DNA of 44,848 bases, taken from positions 1 through 44,848 of the forward strand of contig JAURGA010000009.1 in the NCBI GenBank assembly GCA_030834095.1, in the 5' to 3' direction. A program made the position numbers and the translations under genes. Under the pieces are notes generated by a model that did not search any database, was not told the origin of the DNA, and saw only the letters and a program-made list of their open reading frames with translations. Positions within the stretch are counted from its first letter, which is position 1. Every line of letters begins with the position of its first letter. Positions 34,654-42,120 of this stretch are shown in pieces. This DNA comes from Candidatus Nanopelagicales bacterium (GTDB taxonomy: Bacteria; Actinomycetota; Actinomycetes; Nanopelagicales; Nanopelagicaceae).

Positions 34654-35048
34654 ATAAAATTGAAGTCGGCGCTGAATTTGCCCCAAAGTCTTTTCTTATT
34701 AATCGTAAGTTATTAGTTGAATATGCAAATGCCAGTGGCGATCAAAACCCAATTCACCAGGATGAAGCTTTTGCAAAATCTGTTGGATTGCCAGATGTCA
34801 TTGCGCATGGGATGTTAACGATGGCACTAGCGGGAAAATATCTATCAGATATTTCTGGCAGCCAGAGCGTTCTTGAATTCTCTGCAAAATTTATAAAGCC
34901 GGTTGTTGTCCCAGCAGATACTGATGTCGCACTTGTAATTTCTGGCAAAGTGACTGAAGCCAACAATGGAATTGCAAAAATTGAGCTCTTGGCTATGTGT
35001 AATGAGGTTAAAGTTCTGGGTATGGCAAAAGGTGTGATAAAAATCTGA
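34650..35048 (+). CDS. hadB: MaoC/hotdog-fold (3R)-hydroxyacyl dehydratase catalytic subunit HadB-like
   Basis: 132 residues. The catalytic hydratase-2 motif is in YANASGDQNPIHQDEAFA, with Asp31 and His36, followed by GLPDVIAHGMLTMALAG. It is the catalytic partner of HadA and the pair is one operon with rpmG. The stop overlaps the next ATG (TGATG). No hadC follows, unlike in mycobacteria. Confidence 0.9.
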   Translation: MNKIEVGAEFAPKSFLINRKLLVEYANASGDQNPIHQDEAFAKSVGLPDVIAHGMLTMALAGKYLSDISGSQSVLEFSAKFIKPVVVPADTDVALVISGKVTEANNGIAKIELLAMCNEVKVLGMAKGVIKI

Positions 35049-35800
35049 TGAGCGCCCCATTCAAGGTCTATAAGCGAATTGGCGATCTGCGCAAGTTAAG
35101 CGCAAAGGATTTCTCAGCAACAATTCTTATTTATGTCGATGGATTTATCGAAGATGCAATAACCTCAATTAATGCCGCAAAGGCGAATTCAGCTGACGAC
35201 ATTGCTATCTATCTTTTGATTTCGGGGACCCCAGAACTCGGCGATGTTTCCTCCTTGATTGATGAGCGCACTTATGTTGTTCAAATTACTGAAGGCGTAG
35301 GTTGGGGCGAGGGAATGAATGCCCTAATAAAATTGGCGAATTCGCCATATGTAATTGTCATGGACCCTTCAACAATATTTCTCGGTGATGCGATTACTCC
35401 TACAATTACAAAGCTGGCAAAGAGGGAATTTAGTGCAGTTGGTTGGCGAGGTGGCCTGGTCAATATCGAAGATGATTGGCGCAGTGTTGACGATAAGGGG
35501 GATGGCGAAGTAGATGTCCTATTTAGTTATTTCTTAGGCTTGAACCGAGAACATGCACTTGAAGCCGGTGCATTTAATATCCGTGCAATTTATTATCGAA
35601 ATGCAGATATGGAATTTGGTCTAAAACTTCGTCAGGCCCAAGGTCGACTCTGGCAGTTAGAACTTCCTTTAAAGCAGGAGCGTCATCACGGTTATCACGA
35701 TACAGATCCAACTTACCGAGATGAACAGTCAAAGAAGAACTACGACCGAATCCTTCAAAGGTTTAGGGGCAAAACCGAAATATTGTCGCCACGCAGGTAA
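35048..35800 (+). CDS. Glycosyltransferase family 2-like protein
   Basis: 250 residues with a GT-A-like pattern: ATILIYVDGFIEDAITSINA early, then WGEGMNALIKLANSPYVIVMDPSTIF (about 95-120) where MDPS takes the place of a DxD-type loop, GWRGGLVN, and HHGYHDTDPTYRDEQSKKNYDRILQRFRG at the C-terminus. It may transfer a sugar to the cell surface, but whether it is catalytic is uncertain because the canonical DxD is not seen. Read from the hadAB message by the TGATG overlap. Confidence 0.6.
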   Translation: MSAPFKVYKRIGDLRKLSAKDFSATILIYVDGFIEDAITSINAAKANSADDIAIYLLISGTPELGDVSSLIDERTYVVQITEGVGWGEGMNALIKLANSPYVIVMDPSTIFLGDAITPTITKLAKREFSAVGWRGGLVNIEDDWRSVDDKGDGEVDVLFSYFLGLNREHALEAGAFNIRAIYYRNADMEFGLKLRQAQGRLWQLELPLKQERHHGYHDTDPTYRDEQSKKNYDRILQRFRGKTEILSPRR

Positions 35801-35803
35801 CCT
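35798..35803 (+). promoter_or_regulatory. -10 box for a leaderless murB start
   Basis: TAACCT is followed by TGGCTT and the ATG at 35810. The TAA of the box is at the same time the stop codon of the upstream gene. Confidence 0.55.
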
Positions 35804-35809
35804 TGGCTT

Positions 35810-36829
35810 ATGGCTGCGAATGAGTTAGCGAACTTCACAACGCTTGGCGTTGGGGGGCCAGCTACGAGAATTATTCTGGCGAAGAGCGAAGAAGAGTTAA
35901 TTTCAGCGGTTAAAGCCTGTGATGAATCAAAAGAACCATTACTAATTCTTGGTGGCGGTTCAAATATTTTAGTGAGCGACAATGGATTTATTGGCACTGT
36001 AATTAAAGTAGAGACCAGTGGGAATTCCTTTGAAATTGATGCCTGCAGTGGTGGAACTCTGACGGTTAGCGCTGGCACCGATTGGGATGAATTCGTTGCT
36101 TTCACAATTGAAAAAGGCCTATCAAATCTCGAATCACTAAGTGGAATTCCAGGAACTGTTGGGGGCTCTCCAATTCAAAACATTGGCGCATATGGTCACG
36201 AAGTTTCCGAAGTAATTGCGCGGGTTCGCACCTTTGATCGCAAAAATCAAGAGGTAAAGACATTTACCGCTAGTGAGTGTGAATTCGGGTATCGAAGTTC
36301 TATCTTTAAAAGCGAAGCCAATCGATATGTAATTTTGGATGTGACTTTTCAATTACGAATCGGCGAAACATCTCTGCCAATTGGTTATGCCGAGCTGGCA
36401 AAGGAACTTGGGGTAGAAATTGGGGCCCGGGTCACAATCCCAAAGGTTCGAGAGGCAGTCTTAAAATTGCGAAGCGCTAAAGGAATGTTGCTTGGGCAGG
36501 GAATTAAATCCGCTGGTTCATTCTTTATGAATCCAATTCTAGATAAGAAGATTGCCGATGAATTACCGAGCGATGCTCCTAGATGGCCAATGTCAGATGG
36601 CCGAGTAAAGACTTCAGCAGCTTGGTTGATGGAACATGCAGGTGTAAGTAAAGGCGATCAACTAGCCGGTGCGCAGATTTCACCAAAGCATGTTCTTGCA
36701 CTTTCAAATGCCGGTAATGCAACAGCTAAAGATTTAATTGAATTAGCAAAAAGTGCTCAAGAGAAAGTTCGCGCAAAGTTTGGAATCACTCTGCAAACAG
36801 AGGTGCAATTAGTGGGCTTAAACCTTTAG
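35810..36829 (+). CDS. murB: UDP-N-acetylmuramate dehydrogenase (UDP-N-acetylenolpyruvoylglucosamine reductase)
   Basis: 339 residues. FAD-binding LILGGGSNILVSDNG (about 46-60), GIPGTVGGSPIQNIGAYG, the catalytic serine block KSAGSFFMNPI (about 238-248) and the terminal LQTEVQLVG with the catalytic Glu are all present. It reduces UDP-GlcNAc-enolpyruvate to UDP-MurNAc in peptidoglycan synthesis. It seems to have its own leaderless promoter and converges with the aminotransferase one base apart. Confidence 0.96.
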   Translation: MAANELANFTTLGVGGPATRIILAKSEEELISAVKACDESKEPLLILGGGSNILVSDNGFIGTVIKVETSGNSFEIDACSGGTLTVSAGTDWDEFVAFTIEKGLSNLESLSGIPGTVGGSPIQNIGAYGHEVSEVIARVRTFDRKNQEVKTFTASECEFGYRSSIFKSEANRYVILDVTFQLRIGETSLPIGYAELAKELGVEIGARVTIPKVREAVLKLRSAKGMLLGQGIKSAGSFFMNPILDKKIADELPSDAPRWPMSDGRVKTSAAWLMEHAGVSKGDQLAGAQISPKHVLALSNAGNATAKDLIELAKSAQEKVRAKFGITLQTEVQLVGLNL

Positions 36830-36830
36830 G

Positions 36831-38039
36831 CTATTTAGCTTCGCCAAGAAGTTTTGCTACTCGACCAATTCCTTCGACGATATCTTCATCACCAATTGCA
36901 TATGAGAAGCGTAGATAACCAGATGGCCCAAATGCTTCACCAGGCACTGCAGCAACTTCAACTTCATCCAGAATAAGTGTTGCAAGTTCGGCAGAAGTTT
37001 CTGGTCGCTTGCCGCGGATTTCTTTTCCTAAAACACCCTTTACTGATGGATAAACATAGAAAGCGCCAGTAGGCGTAGGACAGGTAACTCCAGGAATTTT
37101 ATTTAAGAGACCAACGATTAATTTACGCCGACGATCAAATGCAACGCCCATCTCATGCACTGCGGTCAAATCACCAGTTAGAGCAGCGATTGCAGCACGT
37201 TGGGAAACATTTGAAACGTTTGAAGTTAAATGTGACTGGAGATTTGTAGCAGCCTTAATTACATCTTTGGGGCCAATCATCCAACCAACTCGCCAACCAG
37301 TCATTGCATAAGTCTTTGCAACACCATTGATGATTAGAGTTTGATCTGCCAGTCCTGGAACTACAACTGGAAGACTTGGGGCAGTAGCACCGTCGTAAAG
37401 TAAGTGTTCGTAAATTTCATCTGAAATTATCCAGATGCCATGTGCGAGCGCCCATTCTCCAATGGCTTTCACCTGTTCAGCAGAATAGACCGAGCCGGTT
37501 GGATTTGATGGCGAGCAGAACAAGAGAGCTTTGGTCTTTGGGGTTCGTGCTGCTTCAAGTTGATCAACTGTTACTAAATAGTTCTGTGATTCATCAGCAA
37601 AAACTTCTACCGAGATTCCGCCTGCAAGTTTGATACATTCTGGATAAGTGGTCCAGTAAGGAGAGGGCAAAATAACTTCGTCGCCTGGATCAATAATTGA
37701 AGCGAATGATTGATACACGGATTGCTTGCCACCATTTGTAACAAGAACTTGGTCTGCAGTAATTACATAATTTGAATCACGAAGAGTCTTGGCAACAATT
37801 GCATCACGCAGTTCTGGAAGACCAGGTGTTGGTGTGTAACGATGATTTGCAGGTTTCGCTGCTGCTTCAGCTGCTGCCTTCACAATGTAATCAGGAGTTG
37901 GAAAATCTGGTTCACCAGCACCGAAGCCGATTACTGGTCGGCCAGCCGCTTTAAGTGCTTTAGCCTTTCCATCTACTGCCAATGTGGCCGATTCAGCGAT
38001 AGCTGCTATCCGGCGAGAAATTCTAGGTTTTGCGCTCAT
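36831..38039 (-). CDS. Aspartate-type (class I) pyridoxal-phosphate aminotransferase
   Basis: 402 residues from the ATG at 38039, giving the usual [22 protein letters not shown] start. The frame is open further to 38093, and an ATG at 38048 lies seven bases after CATACT and could be a leaderless start. [53 protein letters not shown] and [15 protein letters not shown] with the PLP lysine are class I subgroup I-gamma. It transfers the amino group between aspartate and 2-oxoglutarate; related enzymes may also accept prephenate. It occupies the actinobacterial position near tRNA-Trp. Confidence 0.92.
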   Translation of the reverse strand: MSAKPRISRRIAAIAESATLAVDGKAKALKAAGRPVIGFGAGEPDFPTPDYIVKAAAEAAAKPANHRYTPTPGLPELRDAIVAKTLRDSNYVITADQVLVTNGGKQSVYQSFASIIDPGDEVILPSPYWTTYPECIKLAGGISVEVFADESQNYLVTVDQLEAARTPKTKALLFCSPSNPTGSVYSAEQVKAIGEWALAHGIWIISDEIYEHLLYDGATAPSLPVVVPGLADQTLIINGVAKTYAMTGWRVGWMIGPKDVIKAATNLQSHLTSNVSNVSQRAAIAALTGDLTAVHEMGVAFDRRRKLIVGLLNKIPGVTCPTPTGAFYVYPSVKGVLGKEIRGKRPETSAELATLILDEVEVAAVPGEAFGPSGYLRFSYAIGDEDIVEGIGRVAKLLGEAK

Positions 38040-38167
38040 TGATCCCATAGTGCGGAGTATGCCATCCCTCAGTTTTACTAACCGCCCCTCCACGCTCTAC
38101 ACTCCCCGTTCTGGCGCTTGCATTAGGTCATGCTGACGCATGTCTCCTTGACTTAAGTGACGCTCGA

Positions 38168-38241
38168 AGGGCAGTAGCTCAACTGGCCAGAGTTCCGGTC
38201 TCCAAAACCGGCGGTTGGGGGTTCAAGTCCCTCCTGCCCTG
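38168..38241 (+). tRNA. tRNA-Trp (CCA)
   Basis: Acceptor stem AGGGCAG (38168-38174) pairs with CTGCCCT (38234-38240), discriminator G, D-arm TAGCTCAACTGGCCAGAG, anticodon loop TCTCCAAAA with CCA, T-arm GGGGG-TTCAAGT-CCCTC. No encoded CCA end. Position just before secE is typical for actinobacteria. Confidence 0.97.
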
Positions 38242-38324
38242 CAAGTAGTTGTACGAGTAGTTGAAGTATTTAGTTGAAGAAGTTTTATCTAGAACTAGTA
38301 ATAAATAGGAAAGAGGTAGTGAAC

Positions 38325-38561
38325 GTGGTTGATGAGAAAGATCCATCACACAACACAGACCAGGAATCCCTCGGGTTCTTCGGTCGCATTGGCCTTTTCT
38401 ATCGCCAAATAGTTTCTGAGCTTCGCAAAGTTGTTTGGCCAACTAAAAATCAACTTACAACTTACACCGCAGTGGTATTGGTATTCGTATCTTTTGTTAT
38501 TGCAGTTGTTTCAGTCTATGACTTGATTTTAACCAAAATCGTCTTCTGGGTATTTGGATAA
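38325..38561 (+). CDS. secE: Preprotein translocase subunit SecE
   Basis: 78 residues from the GTG at 38325, eight bases after AGGAAAGAGG (38307-38316); other GTG/ATG choices upstream have worse spacing. QIVSELRKVVWPTKNQL (about 29-45) is the conserved amphipathic segment, followed by one membrane helix (TAVVLVFVSFVIAVVSVYDL). SecE braces SecY in the export channel. It is followed 12 bases later by nusG. Confidence 0.94.
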   Translation: MVDEKDPSHNTDQESLGFFGRIGLFYRQIVSELRKVVWPTKNQLTTYTAVVLVFVSFVIAVVSVYDLILTKIVFWVFG

Positions 38562-38573
38562 AGGGGGAATCTT

Positions 38574-39347
38574 ATGTCACTCGAAGAGTTAGATAATTTA
38601 GACACACCTCCAGTTAATACTGTTGACGATTTTGAAGCTGCGCTCGCAGTGTCGGCAGAGGCCGAAGTTGTTGATGTGGCAGCGGTTCCAGATCATGTCC
38701 AAGCTATTGTTGAAAATGACATGGCAGTGGTTCCAGATCAAGATGAATCTGAATCTGAATCAGAAGAAGAGAATGACGAGAATGCTGAATTCCGTCGTGC
38801 ACTTCGCACCGCACTCGGTGACTGGTACGTAGTTCACTCTTATGCAGGATACGAGAAGAAAGTTAAGGGCAACCTTGCTAACCGTATTACTTCACTAAAT
38901 ATGGAAGATTACATTTTTCAGATTGAAGTTCCTGAAGAAGAAGTAATGGAAATTAAGAATGGTCAACGCAAGCAAGTAAAGCGCAATGTGTTCCCAGGCT
39001 ATGTCTTGGTTCGCATGGATCTCACTGACGAGTCTTGGTCATGTGTGCGTAATACTCCTGGCGTAACTGGTTTCGTTGGAAATGCGCATCATCCATCTCC
39101 ACTTACTTTGACAGAAGTTGAAAACATCTTGGCACCACGTCCAGTTAAGAAGTCAGACAAGATCGATATTCGTATGATTGACTTCGAAATTAATGAATCT
39201 GTAACTGTTATGGATGGCCCATTCGCAACCCTTCCAGCGACTATCGCTGAGATCATGCCAGAACAAGGCAAGCTAAAAGTTTTAGTTTCAATCTTCGGTC
39301 GCGAAACACCAGTCGAACTTTCATTTAACCAAGTCCAAAAGATTTAA
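38574..39347 (+). CDS. nusG: Transcription termination/antitermination factor NusG
   Basis: 257 residues. An acidic, Ser/Glu-rich N-terminal extension of about 75 residues ([16 protein letters not shown]) precedes the NGN domain starting at [16 protein letters not shown], and the KOW domain [20 protein letters not shown] closes the protein. Such acidic extensions are common in actinobacterial NusG. It binds RNA polymerase and couples it to Rho or to the ribosome. AAGGGGGAA before the ATG is a strong binding site. Confidence 0.96.
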   Translation: MSLEELDNLDTPPVNTVDDFEAALAVSAEAEVVDVAAVPDHVQAIVENDMAVVPDQDESESESEEENDENAEFRRALRTALGDWYVVHSYAGYEKKVKGNLANRITSLNMEDYIFQIEVPEEEVMEIKNGQRKQVKRNVFPGYVLVRMDLTDESWSCVRNTPGVTGFVGNAHHPSPLTLTEVENILAPRPVKKSDKIDIRMIDFEINESVTVMDGPFATLPATIAEIMPEQGKLKVLVSIFGRETPVELSFNQVQKI

Positions 39348-39371
39348 AAAGAAGAGAAAAGGAAGAGAAAA

Positions 39372-39800
39372 ATGGCACCAAAGAAGAAGATCACAGCACT
39401 TATCAAGTTGCAGATCCAGGCTGGCGCAGCAACACCTGCACCACCGGTAGGTCCAGCTCTTGGTCAACATGGTGTGAACATCATGGACTTCGTTAAGGCA
39501 TATAACGCTGCTACCGAGTCCCAAAAGGGCCAGATCATTCCGGTAGAAATCACCGTATTCGAAGATCGCTCATTCACATTTATCACAAAGACCCCACCAG
39601 CATCACGTTTAATCTTGAAAGCTGCTGGCGTTGAAAAGGGTTCACCAATTCCACATAAGACCAAGGTCGCAAACATCACCAAGGCACAGGTTGAAGAGAT
39701 CGCAAAGATCAAGATGCCGGACTTGAATGCAAATGATCTTGATGCTGCAAGTTTGATTATCGCCGGTACTGCTCGCTCAATGGGTATCACCGTCGGTTAA
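39372..39800 (+). CDS. rplK: 50S ribosomal protein L11
   Basis: 142 residues. [20 protein letters not shown] and [19 protein letters not shown] are the L11 N-terminal hallmarks; the C-terminal domain [11 protein letters not shown] ends the protein and binds 23S rRNA at the GTPase centre. GGAAGAG at 39361-39367 forms the binding site. Confidence 0.98.
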   Translation: MAPKKKITALIKLQIQAGAATPAPPVGPALGQHGVNIMDFVKAYNAATESQKGQIIPVEITVFEDRSFTFITKTPPASRLILKAAGVEKGSPIPHKTKVANITKAQVEEIAKIKMPDLNANDLDAASLIIAGTARSMGITVG

Positions 39801-39828
39801 TTAAAAAAAAGAAATACCAAAGAAAGAC

Positions 39829-39858
39829 GTGGGAGAACCTCGCTGGTTCGCTAACCAC
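39829..39858 (+). promoter_or_regulatory. Structured spacer between rplK and rplA, candidate L1 autoregulatory site
   Basis: The stem GTGG...CCAC (39829-39832 and 39855-39858) encloses GAACC/GGTTC (39835-39839 and 39845-39849). It stands about 40 bases before rplA. L1 is known to repress its own operon by binding mRNA, but that it binds here is a guess. Confidence 0.35.
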
Positions 39859-39901
39859 AACTCCGCCTAACAAATCGTTAGTCGAAACTAAAGGAGAAGA
39901 A

Positions 39902-40615
39902 ATGAAGCGCAGTAAAAAATATAACGAGGCAGCTGCAAAGATCGATCAAAAGATTCTTTACACACCTTCACAGGCAGTTAAGTTGGCTAAAGAGACCAGC
40001 ACAACTAAATACGATGCAACAGTTGAAGTTGCACTACTTCTTGGCGTAGATCCAAAGAAGGCAGATCAAGCAATCCGTTCGACAGTAAACCTGCCACACG
40101 GAACCGGTAAGACTGCCCGCGTTCTTGTATTCGCAGGCGGCGAGCGCGCTGATGAAGCACGCGCAGCTGGCGCAGACATTGTTGGCGCAGATGAATTAAT
40201 CGAAGAAGTTTCAAAGGGTCGTCTTGATTACGACGCTGTTGTTTCAACACCAGAACTTATGGGTAAGGTCGGTCGTCTTGGAAAGGTTCTTGGACCTCGC
40301 GGTTTAATGCCAAACCCAAAGACCGGAACAGTTACAACTAACGTTGCTAAAGCTGTTAACGACATCAAGGGCGGAAAGATTGAATTCCGCGTTGATAAGA
40401 ATTCAAACCTTCACTACATAATTGGAAAGACATCTTTCACAGCAGAGCAACTGGCTGATAACTACGCAGCAGCTCTTGAAGAAGTTATGCGCGCAAAGCC
40501 AAACTCTTCAAAGGGACGCTTCGTCCGCAAGGCCACAATCTCGACGACGATGGGACCTGGAATTCAGGTCGACCCAACGATCTCACGCGATGGCGGAGAT
40601 AACGTTCAGGCTTAA
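39902..40615 (+). CDS. rplA: 50S ribosomal protein L1
   Basis: 237 residues. [37 protein letters not shown], and [20 protein letters not shown] (about 122-141) are L1 signatures; [23 protein letters not shown] follows. It forms the mobile L1 stalk. AAAGGAGAAG precedes the ATG. Confidence 0.98.
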   Translation: MKRSKKYNEAAAKIDQKILYTPSQAVKLAKETSTTKYDATVEVALLLGVDPKKADQAIRSTVNLPHGTGKTARVLVFAGGERADEARAAGADIVGADELIEEVSKGRLDYDAVVSTPELMGKVGRLGKVLGPRGLMPNPKTGTVTTNVAKAVNDIKGGKIEFRVDKNSNLHYIIGKTSFTAEQLADNYAAALEEVMRAKPNSSKGRFVRKATISTTMGPGIQVDPTISRDGGDNVQA

Positions 40616-40634
40616 TACCTGGACCAGACTGACT

Positions 40635-40664
40635 TTGACTGGGGTAGGCCCAATCGCTTACCCT
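40635..40664 (+). promoter_or_regulatory. Promoter of the rplJ-rplL unit
   Basis: TTGACT (40635-40640) and TACCCT (40659-40664) are 18 bases apart. Placed 178 bases before rplJ, it would produce a long leader that includes the L10-leader-like RNA and the terminator hairpin. Confidence 0.6.
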
Positions 40665-40705
40665 AGGCAAGTTGTTACAAGTTAGTAACAGTAAAAGCAA
40701 GACCC

Positions 40706-40817
40706 GTACCAAAGACTGCAGGTCCTTTTAGTAAAAAAACTAAGAGGTTAATTGTTGAAAAACAGCCAGCATAGGTGCCCACGTAACCTCGTGCGCATTT
40801 ATGCGACGGGGTTTTTT
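40706..40817 (+). promoter_or_regulatory. L10 leader-like RNA with attenuator before rplJ
   Basis: The run CCCGTACCAAAGACTGCAGG (40703-40722) resembles the conserved core of ribosomal L10 leader RNAs, where the L10-L12 complex binds. About 60 bases on, an intrinsic terminator stem (40785-40792 with 40806-40813) is followed by TTTTTT (40812-40817), only 24 bases before the rplJ ATG. Together these suggest L10-dependent transcription attenuation, as known for such leaders. Confidence 0.7.
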
Positions 40818-40841
40818 GATTTTAGAGCGAAAGGAAGCCAA

Positions 40842-41495
40842 ATGGCTCGCCCAGATAAAGCAGCAGCTGTTGCAGAACTGACGGAAGATTTCCGTACAGC
40901 AAATGCAACTGTGCTAACTGAATATCGTGGTCTCTCTGTTACATCAATGAAGGAACTTCGCCGTGCACTTGGTAGCGATACTAAGTACTCAGTAGTGAAG
41001 AACACTCTTACCAAGATCGCAGCAAAAGATGCAGGAGTAGATATCGATCCGTCTCTACTTGCTGGTCCATCAGCTGTTGCATTTATTAAGGGCGATCCAA
41101 TTGATGCCGCAAAGAGCCTAAAGAACTTCTCAAAAGAAAATCCATTCCTTGTTATCAAGGGCGGAATCTTTGAAGGCAAATCTGTAACTGTTGCAGAAAT
41201 TATGAAGCTAGCTGACCTTGAATCTCGTGAGGTTCTATTGGCAAAGCTTGCTGGTGCAATGAAGGGTTCACTTGCCAAGGCAATTCGTACCATCGATGCA
41301 CTTCGAGCAAAGAAGGAAGCACTCGAAGGTGCTCCAACTCCAGTGGTGTCCGAGGCGCCAACAGAAGCAAAGGTGGCAGAGGTTCCAGCTTCAGTAGAAG
41401 CAGTGTCCGAAGCAGCAACAGAAACAAATGAGGCAGAGGTTCCAGCTGTAGCTGAAACAGAAGCCAGCGCACCTCTTGAAACTCCAGAAGCATAA
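40842..41495 (+). CDS. rplJ: 50S ribosomal protein L10 with acidic C-terminal extension
   Basis: 217 residues from the ATG at 40842, chosen because AAAGGAAG precedes it and the usual [17 protein letters not shown] start follows; the open frame extends upstream across the terminator. The first 170 residues are the L10 core ([36 protein letters not shown]). The last about 50 residues form an Ala/Glu/Val-rich acidic tail with repeats such as [13 protein letters not shown] and [17 protein letters not shown]10 is the base of the L7/L12 stalk. The tail is low-complexity and probably disordered. Confidence 0.96.
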   Translation: MARPDKAAAVAELTEDFRTANATVLTEYRGLSVTSMKELRRALGSDTKYSVVKNTLTKIAAKDAGVDIDPSLLAGPSAVAFIKGDPIDAAKSLKNFSKENPFLVIKGGIFEGKSVTVAEIMKLADLESREVLLAKLAGAMKGSLAKAIRTIDALRAKKEALEGAPTPVVSEAPTEAKVAEVPASVEAVSEAATETNEAEVPAVAETEASAPLETPEA

Positions 41496-41533
41496 AAACT
41501 AATCTCTAAGAATCTAAGAAAAGGAATATAAAA

Positions 41534-41920
41534 ATGGCAAAGTTAACTTCAGATGATCTATTAGCTCAATTCAAGGAAATGACTCTTGTTGAACTTTCAG
41601 ATTTCGTAAAAGCATTCGAAACAGAGTTCGATGTAACAGCAGCAGCACCAGTTGCAGTTGCAGCAGCAGGCGGCGCAGCAGGCGGCGCAGCAGCAGCAAG
41701 TGATCAAGATGAGTTCACGCTTATTCTTGAAGATGCTGGTTCACAGAAAATTGCAGTTATCAAGGAAGTTCGTAACATCAACTCAAGCCTCGGCCTAAAG
41801 GAAGCTAAGGACTTGGTAGATGGAACACCTGCTACTTTGATCGAAAAGGGAAGCAAAGAAGCTGTTGATAAGGCGAAGACAGCTCTTGAAGCTGCAGGCG
41901 CAAAGGTCTCAGTTAAGTAA
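41534..41920 (+). CDS. rplL: 50S ribosomal protein L7/L12
   Basis: 128 residues. N-terminal dimerisation part [20 protein letters not shown], Ala/Gly-rich hinge ([20 protein letters not shown], about 35-54) and C-terminal factor-binding domain [20 protein letters not shown] with [11 protein letters not shown] are in the normal order. It recruits translation GTPases. AAAGGAATAT precedes the ATG. Confidence 0.98.
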   Translation: MAKLTSDDLLAQFKEMTLVELSDFVKAFETEFDVTAAAPVAVAAAGGAAGGAAAASDQDEFTLILEDAGSQKIAVIKEVRNINSSLGLKEAKDLVDGTPATLIEKGSKEAVDKAKTALEAAGAKVSVK

Positions 41921-41951
41921 TCCCAGCCCGGATTTACGCACAAGCGTTAGG

Positions 41952-41980
41952 AAAAGGGACCCCAATGGGGTCCCTTTTTT
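41952..41980 (+). terminator. Strong intrinsic terminator after rplL
   Basis: Perfect 12-base stem (41952-41963 and 41967-41978, loop AAT) with a run of six T at the end. It separates the L10-L12 unit from rpoB, which then needs its own promoter. Confidence 0.95.
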
Positions 41981-42003
41981 CGTATCTAGGTGTATAAGGC
42001 CAG

Positions 42004-42032
42004 TTGGACAGATGCCCGCTTGATTCGATACT
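42004..42032 (+). promoter_or_regulatory. Promoter of rpoB
   Basis: TTGGAC (42004-42009) and GATACT (42027-42032) are 17 bases apart, within 40 bases of the rplL terminator and about 80 bases upstream of the rpoB start. Confidence 0.65.
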
Positions 42033-42120
42033 CTCGCCCTTCGCAATTTTAAAAACCCAGAGGTCAGGCATATAGCGGCTGAGACCTGGCGGTAGCCGTG
42101 CGTTTACATCTGGAGGAATT

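Noticed and set aside
38048-38093. Longer N-terminus of the aminotransferase
   Set aside because: The first residues do not resemble the family and no binding site precedes the far start; the ATG at 38048 remains as an alternative.
38179-38442. Minus-strand open frame across tRNA-Trp and the start of secE
   Set aside because: It ends in RRDLNPQPPVLETG, the typical shadow of a tRNA; it also overlaps secE and has no homologous features.
40752-40841. N-terminal extension of L10 by 30 residues
   Set aside because: It would translate through the intrinsic terminator and lacks a binding site; the ATG at 40842 with AAAGGAAG matches the family start.
41640-41700. GCAGCA/GGCGGCGCAGCA repeats
   Set aside because: They encode the Ala/Gly hinge of L7/L12 and are not a separate repeat element.
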